A stretch of DNA of 64,000 bases from Flavobacterium jejuense. Lineage in GTDB: Bacteria > Bacteroidota > Bacteroidia > Flavobacteriales > Flavobacteriaceae. Position numbers and translations under genes: made by a program. Positions 9,925 to 19,585 of the stretch are shown here, piece by piece. The notes below the pieces were generated by a model. That model was not told where the DNA came from. It ran no database searches and saw nothing but the letters and a program-made list of their open reading frames with translations. The DNA lies in assembly GCF_006491595.2 (NCBI RefSeq), contig NZ_VEVQ02000003.1, positions 124,001 to 188,000 of the forward strand. Direction: 5' to 3'. Positions within the stretch are counted from its first letter, which is position 1; the number at the start of each line of letters is the position of its first letter.

Positions 9925-10290
9925 ATGAAAAAAAAATCCATTCTAACTTTATCCATGTTAGCATTACTTCTCTTCAGTTGCACTAATGATTCTGAGTCAG
10001 ACTTAAGTGTTGTGCCAGATATACAAGTAGTCACATACAACAACTATGTAAAATCAGTAATAAGTGAAAATTGTTTGTTTTGTCATTCAAGTCCCCCACA
10101 AAATGGTGCTCCCATGCAATTAACCACATATGAAGATGTAAAAAATGCAGTTTTAAACAGAGGATTATTAGACCGTATTTCTAGAGCGCAAGGAGCCCAA
10201 GGAATGATGCCAAACGGTGGCACAAGGTTACCTCAAACTACAATAGATGCCATCAATAAATGGCAAGAAGATGGCTTACTAGAACAATAA
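9925..10290 (+). CDS. c-type cytochrome lipoprotein
   Basis: A 121-residue lipoprotein with lipobox LLFSC (Cys19) and a single haem-binding motif CLFCH at residues 50-54. Met94/Met95 in QGMMPNGG are candidates for the distal ligand. It would be anchored in the periplasm or outer membrane and carry electrons. The YceI gene follows 19 nt later. Together with the divergent DUF5777 and OB-fold genes it makes a compact envelope redox set. Confidence 0.8.
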   Translation: MKKKSILTLSMLALLLFSCTNDSESDLSVVPDIQVVTYNNYVKSVISENCLFCHSSPPQNGAPMQLTTYEDVKNAVLNRGLLDRISRAQGAQGMMPNGGTRLPQTTIDAINKWQEDGLLEQ

Positions 10291-10309
10291 ATTCAAAACA
10301 CTAATAATT

Positions 10310-10846
10310 ATGAAAAAAATAATCACAATTTTCCTTTTAGTTGCAAGTTTTCTAAGTTTTTCTCAAGATAAAAAAGTCACAAAAACTGGAAAAATAACAT
10401 TTGAAGCTTCTGTACCTTCATTTGAAGAAGTGAAAGCAACCAACGAAGGTGTCTCTTGTATTTTAAATACTAAAACTGGAGAAATTGCAGCTTTAGCACT
10501 TGTAAAAGGGTTTCGCTTTAAAGTAGCCTTAATGGAAGAACATTTTAATGAAAACTATATTGAAAGCGGAAAATATCCAAAAGCTATTTTTAAAGGTAAA
10601 GTTGAAAATTTTGATGTTTCTAAACTAACAGAGACACCACAAAAGTTTAACATAAATGGTACTTTAGAAATTCATGGTAAAACTAAAGAAATCTCATCAA
10701 TAGCATTAATAAAAAAATCTGGAGGTAAAATAGAAATTGACACTGATTTTTCTGTTAAACCTGAAGATTTTGATATAAAAATCCCTAGTGTTGTTAGTAG
10801 TAAAGTAGCTAAAACAGTAGATGTAAAATGTCATTTTAGTCTATAA
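10310..10846 (+). CDS. YceI family protein
   Basis: A 178-residue secreted protein (signal MKKIITIFLLVASFLSFSQ) with the YceI lipocalin-like fold. Typical segments are KITFEASVP, the charged HFNENYIESGKYPKAIFKG stretch and FNINGTLEIHGKTKEI. YceI proteins bind isoprenoid quinones or similar amphiphiles in the periplasm. It is downstream of a cytochrome gene, which fits a redox role. The terminator at 10878-10918 follows. Confidence 0.85.
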   Translation: MKKIITIFLLVASFLSFSQDKKVTKTGKITFEASVPSFEEVKATNEGVSCILNTKTGEIAALALVKGFRFKVALMEEHFNENYIESGKYPKAIFKGKVENFDVSKLTETPQKFNINGTLEIHGKTKEISSIALIKKSGGKIEIDTDFSVKPEDFDIKIPSVVSSKVAKTVDVKCHFSL

Positions 10847-10877
10847 AAAAGTAAATAATAACTTTATAATTTTAAAG

Positions 10878-10918
10878 AGACAACAATATAACTTATTCGT
10901 TATTTGTTGTCTTTTTTA
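10878..10918 (+). terminator. terminator of the cytochrome-YceI operon
   Basis: Stem AGACAACAA / TTGTTGTCT with further pairing ATAAC / GTTAT inside, then TTTTTT. It overlaps the last codons of the convergent DUF6048 gene (stop at 10893). Confidence 0.75.
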
Positions 10919-11615
10919 TTTTATTCTTATCTTTCTTATATATAGGTAGAAAATAACTTAGAGTATAATTAAATCCAGCTCCAAATTTACCATCGTAAGT
11001 TCTGTTAAAACCAGGAATATATAAATTATCAAAATTATCAGGTTTCTTATCCGAAACTAAATAGTTTAATCGTAAAGAAAAACCCATATAAAAATTATTA
11101 AACAACTTTGCTTTAATACCTCCTACTACTTCAACCCAACTAGCATTTAACCCATTGAACCTCTCATTTGAAGAAACTATATTTTCACCGTATAAATTAG
11201 TAGGATCATAGATTTTATATGAATTTAATTGCTGACTAAAAGAGCTCAACCCATATCTAAGTCCAATATGAATCATGTTTTCCATATCTAGCCAGTTCTC
11301 ATAAGAATTAAAATCGAAACCAACTTTAAAATAAGTTCCTTTGGAAGTAAAATTAAATCGGTCATCATCAACCGTTTTCTCTTCATTTCCTAATTCACCT
11401 GCAGCATAAAACTTTTTAGTTAGACGATAAGCTCCTTCAACTTCAAGCCCTTTATAATTATCGTCGTAAAATGATTTCGCTAATCGATGTAAATCAATAC
11501 CCACTCTGAGTCCGTATCGTTCTGGGTATTTTTTCTTAATAGTATCTTGTGCTTTTACTTGTAGCGAAAAGAAAACAACTATAAGACTAAAAATATATTT
11601 TAACATGTGTTTCAT
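10893..11615 (-). CDS. DUF6048 family outer-membrane protein
   Basis: About 240 residues with a signal peptide (cleavage near LQVKAQ) and a barrel-like pattern; GLRVGIDLHRLAKSF and GFNYTLSYFLPIYK are typical of DUF6048. In Flavobacteria this gene sits with DUF6452 and rlmD, exactly as here. The start may be the ATG at 11615 or 11606. Either overlaps the DUF6452 stop region by 20-29 bases, which suggests coupled translation. Function unknown. Confidence 0.7.
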   Translation of the reverse strand: MKHMLKYIFSLIVVFFSLQVKAQDTIKKKYPERYGLRVGIDLHRLAKSFYDDNYKGLEVEGAYRLTKKFYAAGELGNEEKTVDDDRFNFTSKGTYFKVGFDFNSYENWLDMENMIHIGLRYGLSSFSQQLNSYKIYDPTNLYGENIVSSNERFNGLNASWVEVVGGIKAKLFNNFYMGFSLRLNYLVSDKKPDNFDNLYIPGFNRTYDGKFGAGFNYTLSYFLPIYKKDKNKIKKTTNNE

Positions 11616-12090
11616 TTTCGTTATCGATTGATGTGTTTTCTACCGTTATACTTTGTATCCAATTATCTGAATCTGTTTGTAATTCAACTCCATTTACATC
11701 ATTAAGAATAAAAGTAGTTTTATAACCACAAGCTCTAGATATATAAATATCTTTTCTCGTATAATTAAATGTTATTTGATCAGAATTATCATTCATATCA
11801 TCTTCATCTGAACCATTTTGTATAAAATTCAATATTGTAACATCTTCAGATGTTTTTAATGGTGCAACAATTTTACTGACATTATTAAAAGATAATCCTT
11901 CTGTAAAACCTGGTGATATAATCCCTAGATTAGTCACGCTCTTAAGTACAGTAGGAGTATTATTATCATAAAACTCAATTACAACTCTAGGTGTTGTTGG
12001 AGTTGATTCTGCACATAAATCATCCTTCTCGCAGTTCCAAAAAGAAACAGAAAAAAGAACCATTAAAGCTATTACACTATATTTTTTCAT
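11587..12090 (-). CDS. DUF6452 family lipoprotein
   Basis: About 167 residues beginning MKKYSVIALMVLFSVSFWNC, so a lipoprotein with Cys at the lipobox, followed by EKDDLCAESTPTTPRVVIEF, typical of DUF6452. A GTG at 12099 is open in frame but the ATG at 12090 fits the signal peptide better. It lies between rlmD (upstream, 28 nt) and DUF6048 (overlapping), forming one transcript. Function unknown; a probable partner of the DUF6048 barrel. Confidence 0.7.
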   Translation of the reverse strand: MKKYSVIALMVLFSVSFWNCEKDDLCAESTPTTPRVVIEFYDNNTPTVLKSVTNLGIISPGFTEGLSFNNVSKIVAPLKTSEDVTILNFIQNGSDEDDMNDNSDQITFNYTRKDIYISRACGYKTTFILNDVNGVELQTDSDNWIQSITVENTSIDNENETHVKIYF

Positions 12091-12117
12091 TTGTCTCACA
12101 CTTAATACAACAATTTA

Positions 12118-13530
12118 TTACTTCTTTTCCAAAAGTACAACATTTTCTACATGATGCGTTTGTGGAAACATATCTACTGGTCTTACACGTATCACTTTGT
12201 ACATTTCGTCAAGCAAAGCCAAGTCGCGTGCTTGTGTTGCAGAATTACAACTTACATACACTACTCTATTAGGAGCAATTTTCAAAATTTGGGCCACTAC
12301 ATCTTTATGCATTCCATCTCTAGGAGGATCTGTAATAATTACATCAGGATGACCGTGAGTTTTTATAAAATCATCATTGAAAACATTTTTCATATCTCCT
12401 ACAAAGAACTCACAATTAGTAATATTATTACGTTTTGCATTTTCTTTCGCATCAGCTATAGCTTCTGGAACAGCTTCTACACCTATTACTTTTTTAGCTT
12501 GTTTGGACACAAATTGAGCAATTGTTCCTGTTCCTGTATATAAATCATACACTAATTCTTCACCAGTTAAACCAGCAAATTCTCTAGTAATTTTGTATAA
12601 TTCGTAAGCCTGATCGGAATTGGTTTGGTAGAATGATTTTGCATTAATACTAAAATGCAAGCCTTCCATTTCTTCTAAAATATATTCTCTTCCTTTGAAA
12701 AGTTTAATCTCTTGATCATAAATAGTATCGTTCGGTTTACCATTAATGACATATAATAAAGATGTGATTTCAGGAAAACGTACTGCTAAGAAATTCAACA
12801 GTAATTCTCTTTGCGCCTTATCCTCTTTAAAAAACTGAATCAACACCATGATTTCTCCTGTGGAAGCGGTACGAATCATTAATGTCCGCAACAAACCTTC
12901 ATGTGCTCTTGGATTAAAGAATTCCAATCCATTAGCGACAGCAAATTCTTTTACTTCATTCCGAATGGCATTAGAAGGGTCTTCTTGCAAATGGCATTTT
13001 TCGATATCTAAGATCTTATCCCACATTTTAGGAATATGAAACCCCAATGCATTTTTATGTTCGAATTCTTTTCCGCTTTTGATTTCCTCATCGGTCATCC
13101 AACGAGAATTTGAGAAACCGAATTCCATTTTATTACGGTAGAAGAACTGTTTTTCAGAGCCTAAGATAGGTTCGAATGCTGGCATTTCTATTTTACCAAT
13201 TCGCTTTAAGTTATTATAAACTTCTTGATTTTTATAAAATAATTGCTTGTTATAGTCCATGTTTTGCCATTTACAACCACCACAAGCGCCAAAATGTTCG
13301 CAAACCACTTCTACTCTATCTTCTGAAAATTCATGAATTACAGTAGCTTTCCCTTCATAATATGCTTTTCTTTTTTTTACGGTTTGTACGTCTACTACAT
13401 CTCCTGGAACCACATTAGGTATAAATATTACCTTACCATCTGGAGCTTTTGCTACCGATACGCCTTTTGCACCTGCATCAAGGACTTTTACGTTTTCGAA
13501 TACGATTCGTTCTGTTCTCTTTCTTCCCAT
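12118..13530 (-). CDS. rlmD: 23S rRNA (uracil-5-)-methyltransferase RlmD
   Basis: A 470-residue RumA/TrmA-family enzyme that methylates a uracil of 23S rRNA (U1939 in E. coli numbering). It has an N-terminal TRAM domain, the iron-sulfur Cys cluster CEHFGACGGCKW, the SAM motif LVYDLYTGTGTIAQF, and the catalytic Cys motif VYVSCNSATQARD near the end. Length is normal. A CAAAAATA (reverse TATTTTTG) box at 13535-13542 lies just four bases before the ATG, so the transcript may have almost no leader. Confidence 0.93.
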   Translation of the reverse strand: MGRKRTERIVFENVKVLDAGAKGVSVAKAPDGKVIFIPNVVPGDVVDVQTVKKRKAYYEGKATVIHEFSEDRVEVVCEHFGACGGCKWQNMDYNKQLFYKNQEVYNNLKRIGKIEMPAFEPILGSEKQFFYRNKMEFGFSNSRWMTDEEIKSGKEFEHKNALGFHIPKMWDKILDIEKCHLQEDPSNAIRNEVKEFAVANGLEFFNPRAHEGLLRTLMIRTASTGEIMVLIQFFKEDKAQRELLLNFLAVRFPEITSLLYVINGKPNDTIYDQEIKLFKGREYILEEMEGLHFSINAKSFYQTNSDQAYELYKITREFAGLTGEELVYDLYTGTGTIAQFVSKQAKKVIGVEAVPEAIADAKENAKRNNITNCEFFVGDMKNVFNDDFIKTHGHPDVIITDPPRDGMHKDVVAQILKIAPNRVVYVSCNSATQARDLALLDEMYKVIRVRPVDMFPQTHHVENVVLLEKK

Positions 13531-13638
13531 ATCGCAAAAATAAAGTATTGATTAGATTTATAGATATAGTTTAAGAAAAAAATATCTTTTTTTATACTTT
13601 TTAGGAGCACACAAATAGCACTTCGATTGAAAAATGGT

Positions 13639-13696
13639 CCTGCTATCCACTATACCTTTGTTTTTTTCGCAAAGGATGCCGTTCCTATCAGGGCTA
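13639..13696 (-). repeat. dispersed tagccctgat...agcagg element, copy B; gap 13531-13845
   Basis: The 315-nt gap between rlmD and the ROC gene is filled mainly by this minus-strand copy: tagccctgataggaacggca, hairpin ctttg...caaag, then gatagcagga. The outer flank ends with a gtgctcctaa-like string also seen beside copies C and E. A TATATTTG box at 13821-13828 lies before the gene at 13846. A 65-codon open frame across this repeat is not a gene. Confidence 0.8.
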
Positions 13697-13845
13697 AAAA
13701 TGACGTTTTCAATTTCTATACACCATTTCAGTAAGCATAAAACTAAAACGTGCAACTTTCTTTTCTATTAAAATTTTAACAATTTGAGAATAACCGTAAA
13801 AATATAGGAAAGGGTTTTTATATATTTGAGGAAATAAGTTTTTTT

Positions 13846-16800
13846 ATGAAACCTGATATTATTCAACAAATAGAAAGTGAATTTGGTATTGAATTTAAAG
13901 AAAATTATAGTTTTTTTGCTTACGGAAAAAATGGGTTTATTTTAAATATTAAAAACGAAATAATTGCATTAAAAATTGATGAAGAAAGTGATTTAATTTT
14001 AAAAATTATAAGTTTTTTTATTAAAGAAAAGAATACTATTGAGGAACTCAGTTTCTCTAATGAGATTGATTTAACTTTTGCAAAAACTTTTAAAAATTTG
14101 CGAAAGCTAAAAGTAGAAATCAGTACTTCCGAAAATCTTCAAATTATATGTGAATTAGTTCAATTGAATGAACTATCCATTAATATTATTAAAGATATAG
14201 ATCTTTCGCTATTAAAAAACTTAAAAGAGTTAACTCATTTGACAATTGGTCAACATGTTTCTAATATTATTTTTATAAAAAAATTAACAAAACTAAAATG
14301 GTTTATACTTCATCCTTCTAATTTAGAAGATTTATCACCAATTTCATTTTTAGATAAACTTGAAACGTTATGGATTGTGGGTGGAAAAGTTAAGAATATT
14401 CATGAAGTTGGAAAGCTGATAAATTTAAAAGGGTTAGTGGTTGATACTCTTTTGATTGATAACCCTAAATTTATTGGGAATTTAATTAATTTAGAAACAC
14501 TTTGGTTAAAAATTAATGGTATTTCAAATATTTCGTTTTTAAAACATTTAAAAAAACTTAAAAACCTTGATATAAAGTCCAATCCAATTAATGATATATC
14601 AATTATAAGAGAATTAGATGAATTAGAATATTTAAGAATTAAACGAACAAAAGTTTCAAACATTTCCTCATTAAGATATTTAAATAAACTAAAAAATGCT
14701 GACCTTCAGGAAAATGAAATTTCAGACATTACTGATTTATTAAAAAATAAAAATATAAAATCTGTTAATTTAAAAGGAAATAAAAAAGTAGAAATAGATT
14801 ATCCTAAAACCGTCTTAGATGCTGGATGGGAATCCATAAAACAATATTCTATTGACTCAAGAAAAAATATTCCTTTTAAAAATGTAAAAGTGCTTTTATT
14901 AGGAAATCCTAACATTGGAAAGTCTAATTTATTAGAGTTTTTTGAGACAAATCGAAAACCCATAAAGCGAGAAATAACTCATGGTGTAAGGTATAAAAAT
15001 TTAAAAATAAAAGATATAAACTTCCACTTTTGGGATTTTGGAGGACAAGAATATTTTCATGCTACTCATAAACTCTTTTTTAGTCCAGAAGCTTTAAATT
15101 TAATATTATGGGGAGAAAATATTCCTAGAAATGATAATGAAATTGAGAATCTATTTTTTGATTTAAATTATTGGTTACGAACTGTTTAACAATTAAATAA
15201 TCATTCAAAAAGGGAAGAAGTTTTTTTAATTGAAAACAAGATTGATTTAAACAATCCTCCTTATAAAGGAAAATATCTAAATCAAATGCAGTACAGTGAA
15301 AGTTTTAAAAGGCTAAATTTAAATTTTTCAAGTATTAGTTTATTTAAAATGAAAGGCCTTGAAGGTTTTAAAGAAAAGTTTTTTACAATTTCTGAAGATA
15401 TTATTTCAAAATTTAATTATCCAGCATTTTATGAAGTTTTCTGGAAAAGAATACAAGAAAAAAACAAAGATTTTGTTACTATAGATGAAATAAATAATAG
15501 ACCACACAAAGAGAATGTTATAGCAGCCTTAAAAGTTTTTCATAACATGGGAATGCTACTTTATTTTTCAGAAATAATTCCTAGTAAAGTATTTTGCAAA
15601 CCACAAATTCTACTTAATTTGTTATATGAACAAGTTTTAAGTAAGAAAAAAAAGGATAGATTATCATTAGATGAAATAAGTAGAGCTACAGAGAAAAATA
15701 CATTAGATTTAAAAATCGATGAAATAATAAAATTATTACTTTATTTTGATTTAGTCTTTGAAGTTAAAGAAGAAAAAAACACCTTCTTCATACCTCAATA
15801 TTTAAATCCTATTGACCCATATATAATTGAATTTCAAGATAAAATTTTCAAGAATTGCAATGTTAAAATAATTGGAGACAACTATTTAATGAGCCTAGCA
15901 ATGCTAAAAATATATTCTAGGTATGGTAACTATGTAAGTAAGGAAGATAATAGATATAGATTTTGGCAGAATGGAATAATCGTTAAGAAAGATGATTCTT
16001 TAGTAATGATTAAATATATTAGTGAAAAACAACAGATAGAGATATATCCAGAAAAGGATAGTGATAGTTTAAATCTTCAAAAAGAAATTGTGGATTATAT
16101 TTTAGATCTACCTGAAAATGAGAATTTACCAAAAAGAAATTTTGAAAATCATAAGACCAAGAGATGGAGAGATGTTTTAAATTTTGATGATGAAGATTAT
16201 TCACCCCACTTTTCTGAAAGAATTCAAGAATATGATGGTTATTTAGAGGAGTTTGAAAGTAGAGATTATAAAAAGAATATAGGTGGAATTCAGATTTTTT
16301 CTCTGTGTTTGTAAGTTTAGATGGTGATTATTTTTTAAATTGGGAGAATCTATATAAAAATCAGGAAATTGGTAGAGTTAAAACATTTGATGATAATCAA
16401 AATGAAAAAATAGAAGAAGTATCAAGTTTTAATAAATATATAAATAAAAAAAATAAAGTGAAAAAAGTCTTTGTAAGTTATAGTCATGTAGATAGTGCTT
16501 CAATGAAAGAACTATCAAAAATTTTAAAAGGTTTAGAAAGAAATGGTCAAATAGAAAAATGGACCGATTTAGAATTAGAAAGCGGAGTTGAAGTAAAAAA
16601 GGAAATTTTAACTAAACTAGAAGAAGCAGATATTGTAATATTATTAATTAGCCAAAGTTTTATTGCTTCAGATTTTATCTATGATAATGAATTACCTTTA
16701 GCCATGATGAAAAAAATTAATGGAAAAGGAGAAATCATTCCTGTATATTTAGAAGAATGTTCCATTTTCGATTTACAATTAGATATAAAAGATGAATCAG

Positions 16801-16943
16801 ATAACAACACTAATATTAAAATGGGAAATTATTATTTTTCACCTCAAGATGAAAATAATAACTTAAAACCAATAAATGAATGGGGAGAATTTAAAAATAA
16901 AGCTTGGATGAAAATATATAATGAAATAAAAAAGAAATTATAA
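13846..16943 (+). pseudogene. LRR-ROC-COR-TIR protein gene, broken by a stop and a frameshift
   Basis: Three open pieces form one protein of about 1,030 residues. Piece 1 (13846-15189) has a short N-terminal domain, about ten leucine-rich repeats and the start of a ROC GTPase: G1 LLLGNPNIGKS (about residue 350) and G3 DFGGQEYF. A TAA at 15187 interrupts it, and the same frame goes on as QLNNHSKREEVFLIENKID, which supplies the G4 NKID motif, then a COR-like region to 16314. A one-base loss in the T-run 16295-16300 moves the frame; restoring one T gives IFFSVFVSLDGDYF and continues through 16943. The last 160 residues are a TIR domain (KKVFVSYSHVD, then a LLISQSFIASDFIYDNE segment with candidate catalytic Glu). 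ROC-COR proteins are regulatory GTPases; with TIR, a defence or cell-suicide role is plausible. Two lesions suggest decay; the frameshift alone could be a sequencing error. Confidence 0.85.
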
Positions 16944-16952
16944 AATAATACC

Positions 16953-17316
<364 letters not shown>

Positions 17317-17397
17317 GATATCCTTAGCAAAAAAAATTAATTCTTGTTGAAATGATATCTATAATTATACTATTTTAGAGTCATAAAAAAATAATAT

Positions 17398-17859
17398 ATG
17401 CCAAACACATACACTCAGATTCATTTACAATTTGTTTTTGCTGTAAAGTATCGAAAAGCGCAAATTTTATCATCTTATAAAGATGAATTATACAAGTACA
17501 TTACAGGAATTATACAACATTATGACCATAAAGTATTAGCTATAAATGGAGTTGAAGATCATATTCATATTTTTATAGGCATGCGACCTACACAATCTGT
17601 TTCTGATCTTTTACAAGACATTAAAGGAAGTTCGTCAAAATGGATTAACGAAAATAATTTTCTAAAAACAAAGTTTGAATGGCAAAGTGGTTATGGAGCT
17701 TTTTCTTATTCGAAATCACATGTACAAAATGTTATTAATTATATTGCTAGACAAGAAACACACCATAAAAAAGAATCTTTTAAAGAAGAATATTTAGCAT
17801 TTTTAAAAGTATTTGAGATAGATTATGATGAAAACTATATCTTTAAAGACTTAATATAA
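17398..17859 (+). CDS. REP-associated-type Y1 (IS200/IS605-like) transposase
   Basis: A 153-residue single-domain HUH nuclease. The HUH motif is H55-I-H57 in EDHIHIFIG and the candidate catalytic tyrosine is Y115 in VINYIARQETHHKK. The N-terminal strand YTQIHLQFVFAVKYR is typical. Such enzymes cut and join single-stranded DNA at hairpins. The gene stands between two arrays of a short palindrome, which makes it look like a RAYT (REP-associated tyrosine transposase) with its own REP sequences rather than an autonomous insertion sequence. It is full length and both motifs are intact. Confidence 0.85.
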   Translation: MPNTYTQIHLQFVFAVKYRKAQILSSYKDELYKYITGIIQHYDHKVLAINGVEDHIHIFIGMRPTQSVSDLLQDIKGSSSKWINENNFLKTKFEWQSGYGAFSYSKSHVQNVINYIARQETHHKKESFKEEYLAFLKVFEIDYDENYIFKDLI

Positions 17860-17877
17860 ACAATACTAAAATATACC

Positions 17878-18145
17878 ATCCCTAAAGGGATTTTAATTAA
17901 TAATGAATACAATTTTCCACCAATATTAAATTTCCACCAATATTAAATCCCTAAAGGGATTAAAACAAAGTAATACTAACAGAGTAATAGCCATTATATA
18001 ATGACTAAAAAAGTAAAAATCCCTTTAGGGATGATACGTCGATATGAGAGATAATAACAAGAAAACAAAATCCCTTTAGGAATGATACATCGTTATGAGA
18101 GATAATAACAACAAAATACAATCCCTTTAGGGATAACATATTGGT
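17878..18145. repeat. REP-like palindrome array, right of the transposase gene
   Basis: Five more palindrome copies: 17878-17891, 17946-17961, 18019-18032, 18070-18082 (imperfect) and 18121-18134. A 17-bp unit carrying ACCAATATT is duplicated head-to-tail at about 17914-17947. The copies at 18019 and 18070 are followed by nearly identical strings (gatacgtcgatatgagag / gatacatcgttatgagag, then ataataaca), a tandem unit of about 51 bp. The last copy ends with ATATTGGT in inverted orientation. Confidence 0.85.
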
Positions 18146-18158
18146 AAACACATAACTT

Positions 18159-18698
18159 ATGCATACACACCTAGCACTACTTCGCGGCATCAACGTCTCG
18201 GGACATAATATGATAAAAATGGACGCTTTGAAAAAGGCATTAGAAAACATTGGCTACCAAAACGTGAGAACCTATATTCAATCAGGTAACGTTTTTATAG
18301 ACACTGAAGAAGAAAACGGAGCTTCAGTTGGGTTTCAAATTAAACAAGAAATTTTTAAAGTCTTTGGACATGAAGTTCCAGTGATTGTTATTAACAAACA
18401 AGATCTAGAAGCTTGTTTTAAAAATAATTTGTTTTTAAAAGAGCCTGAATGCGATACAAAAAAACTATATGTGGCTTTTATTTCTAAAGAATTGGCTCCT
18501 GGAGCTATGAATGATTTAAAAATGAGTATGGTAAAACCAGATGAATGTCAGATTGACGGGAATCGAATCTTTATCAAATATGCTGTTGGTGCTGGAAAGA
18601 CAAAGTTTGATCAAAAGTATATTGAAAAGAAATTGAATGTTACGGCAACGATTCGTAATTGGAATACTGTGACTAAATTATTAGAAATGTACAACTAA
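18159..18698 (+). CDS. DUF1697 family protein
   Basis: A 179-residue soluble protein that matches DUF1697 throughout: the start THLALLRGINVSGHNMIKM, the YIQSGNVFIDTE segment, and the C-terminal KKLNVTATIRNWNTVTKLLE. Function of the family is not established. It directly follows the last REP copy. Part of its 5' region is GC-richer than the surrounding DNA (cttcgcggcatcaacgtctc). No operon partner. Confidence 0.88.
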   Translation: MHTHLALLRGINVSGHNMIKMDALKKALENIGYQNVRTYIQSGNVFIDTEEENGASVGFQIKQEIFKVFGHEVPVIVINKQDLEACFKNNLFLKEPECDTKKLYVAFISKELAPGAMNDLKMSMVKPDECQIDGNRIFIKYAVGAGKTKFDQKYIEKKLNVTATIRNWNTVTKLLEMYN

Positions 18699-18768
18699 AT
18701 ACAATCTATTGATTTTCTGTTGCATTGGAATTTTTGATGGAATCTCTTGAAATTACAAACGTGATTTA

Positions 18769-18836
18769 TAGCCCTGATAGCAGTGGCATCCTTTTCTTTT
18801 TTCTTTAAAAAAGAAAAAGATAGAACGAATAGCAGG
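18769..18836 (+). repeat. dispersed tagccctgat...agcagg element, copy C
   Basis: tagccctgatagcagtggca, then a hairpin of pyrimidine and purine runs (ctttttt / aaaaaag type), then gaatagcaggt. A flank ttttgtgctcctaat at 18861-18876 matches the flank of copy B. It occupies most of the 294-nt gap before the OsmC gene. Confidence 0.85.
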
Positions 18837-18993
18837 TGTAGTTTTCTATCAAAGTACTGGTTTTGTGCTCCTAATAAGAATACTACTTTAACCAATAGTT
18901 ATTTTTTATTTAAAAATTAGTTAAAAGAATCTTATCCATTTCTTTATGTGTGTAGATATGGCTAACTTTAAGCTATAATTAAAAACGAAAAAC

Positions 18994-19404
18994 ATGAAAA
19001 GAAATGCAACAGCCGTATGGAACGGTGCTATTAAAACAGGAAGCGGAAAAATATCAACTCAGAGTAAAACTTTAGACAACACACAATATTCTTTTAAAAC
19101 TCGTTTTGAAGAAGGGGTTGGAACCAATCCAGAAGAATTAGTGGCAGCTGCACACTCAGGTTGTTTTACCATGCAATTATCAGCTTTCCTTAGTGAAGAA
19201 GGTCATACCATAGAAGAGATTCAAACCAAATGTGAAATTAATCTGGTAGAAGGAACAATAATTGGTTCACATTTAACGGTTGAAGCTAAAATTGACGGCA
19301 TTTCAAATGATGAATTTCAAAAATTAGTTACAAAAGCAGAAGAAAATTGTCCTATTTCTAAATTATTCAATACTAAAATTACATCATCGGCTACTTTATC
19401 CTAA
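18994..19404 (+). CDS. OsmC family peroxiredoxin
   Basis: A 136-residue organic-hydroperoxide or OsmC-type peroxidase of the cytosol. The two redox cysteines are in [10 protein letters not shown] and ENCPISKLF, at the expected spacing. [17 protein letters not shown] is the classic OsmC stretch. The start [20 protein letters not shown] matches the family. Stands alone between two intergenic regions. Confidence 0.92.
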   Translation: MKRNATAVWNGAIKTGSGKISTQSKTLDNTQYSFKTRFEEGVGTNPEELVAAAHSGCFTMQLSAFLSEEGHTIEEIQTKCEINLVEGTIIGSHLTVEAKIDGISNDEFQKLVTKAEENCPISKLFNTKITSSATLS

Positions 19405-19487
19405 TTACATTAGCCTAAAAAATAACCTCTTTCCTTTATTGATTAGAGATTGCTTTATTATTAAGAAACATTAGAAATAACGGCAAA

Positions 19488-19520
19488 TTGAGTGTAAGTA
19501 AACTAAAATTTTTACATTTG
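19488..19520 (+). promoter_or_regulatory. Bacteroidota-type promoter of rocD
   Basis: TTG at 19488-19490, a 22-nt spacer, and TACATTTG at 19513-19520. The predicted leader before the ATG at 19586 is about 60 nt. Confidence 0.7.
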
Positions 19521-19585
19521 TAATACGGATGATTTCTCTCCACTTTTAAGAAGGAATTGAAGATTAATAATCTAATAATATTATC

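Noticed and set aside
11991..12543. Plus-strand open frames opposite DUF6452 and rlmD
   Set aside because: Shadows of strongly supported minus-strand genes.
13558..13755. 65-codon open frame on the minus strand
   Set aside because: It lies entirely within dispersed repeat copy B; similar frames arise in the other copies (for example 57280-57462).
16294..16301. Programmed -1 frameshift in the ROC-COR-TIR gene
   Set aside because: ATTTTTTC allows slipping, but the codons do not form a standard XXXYYYZ heptamer and an in-frame stop lies 1.1 kb before. A plain lesion or a homopolymer error is simpler.
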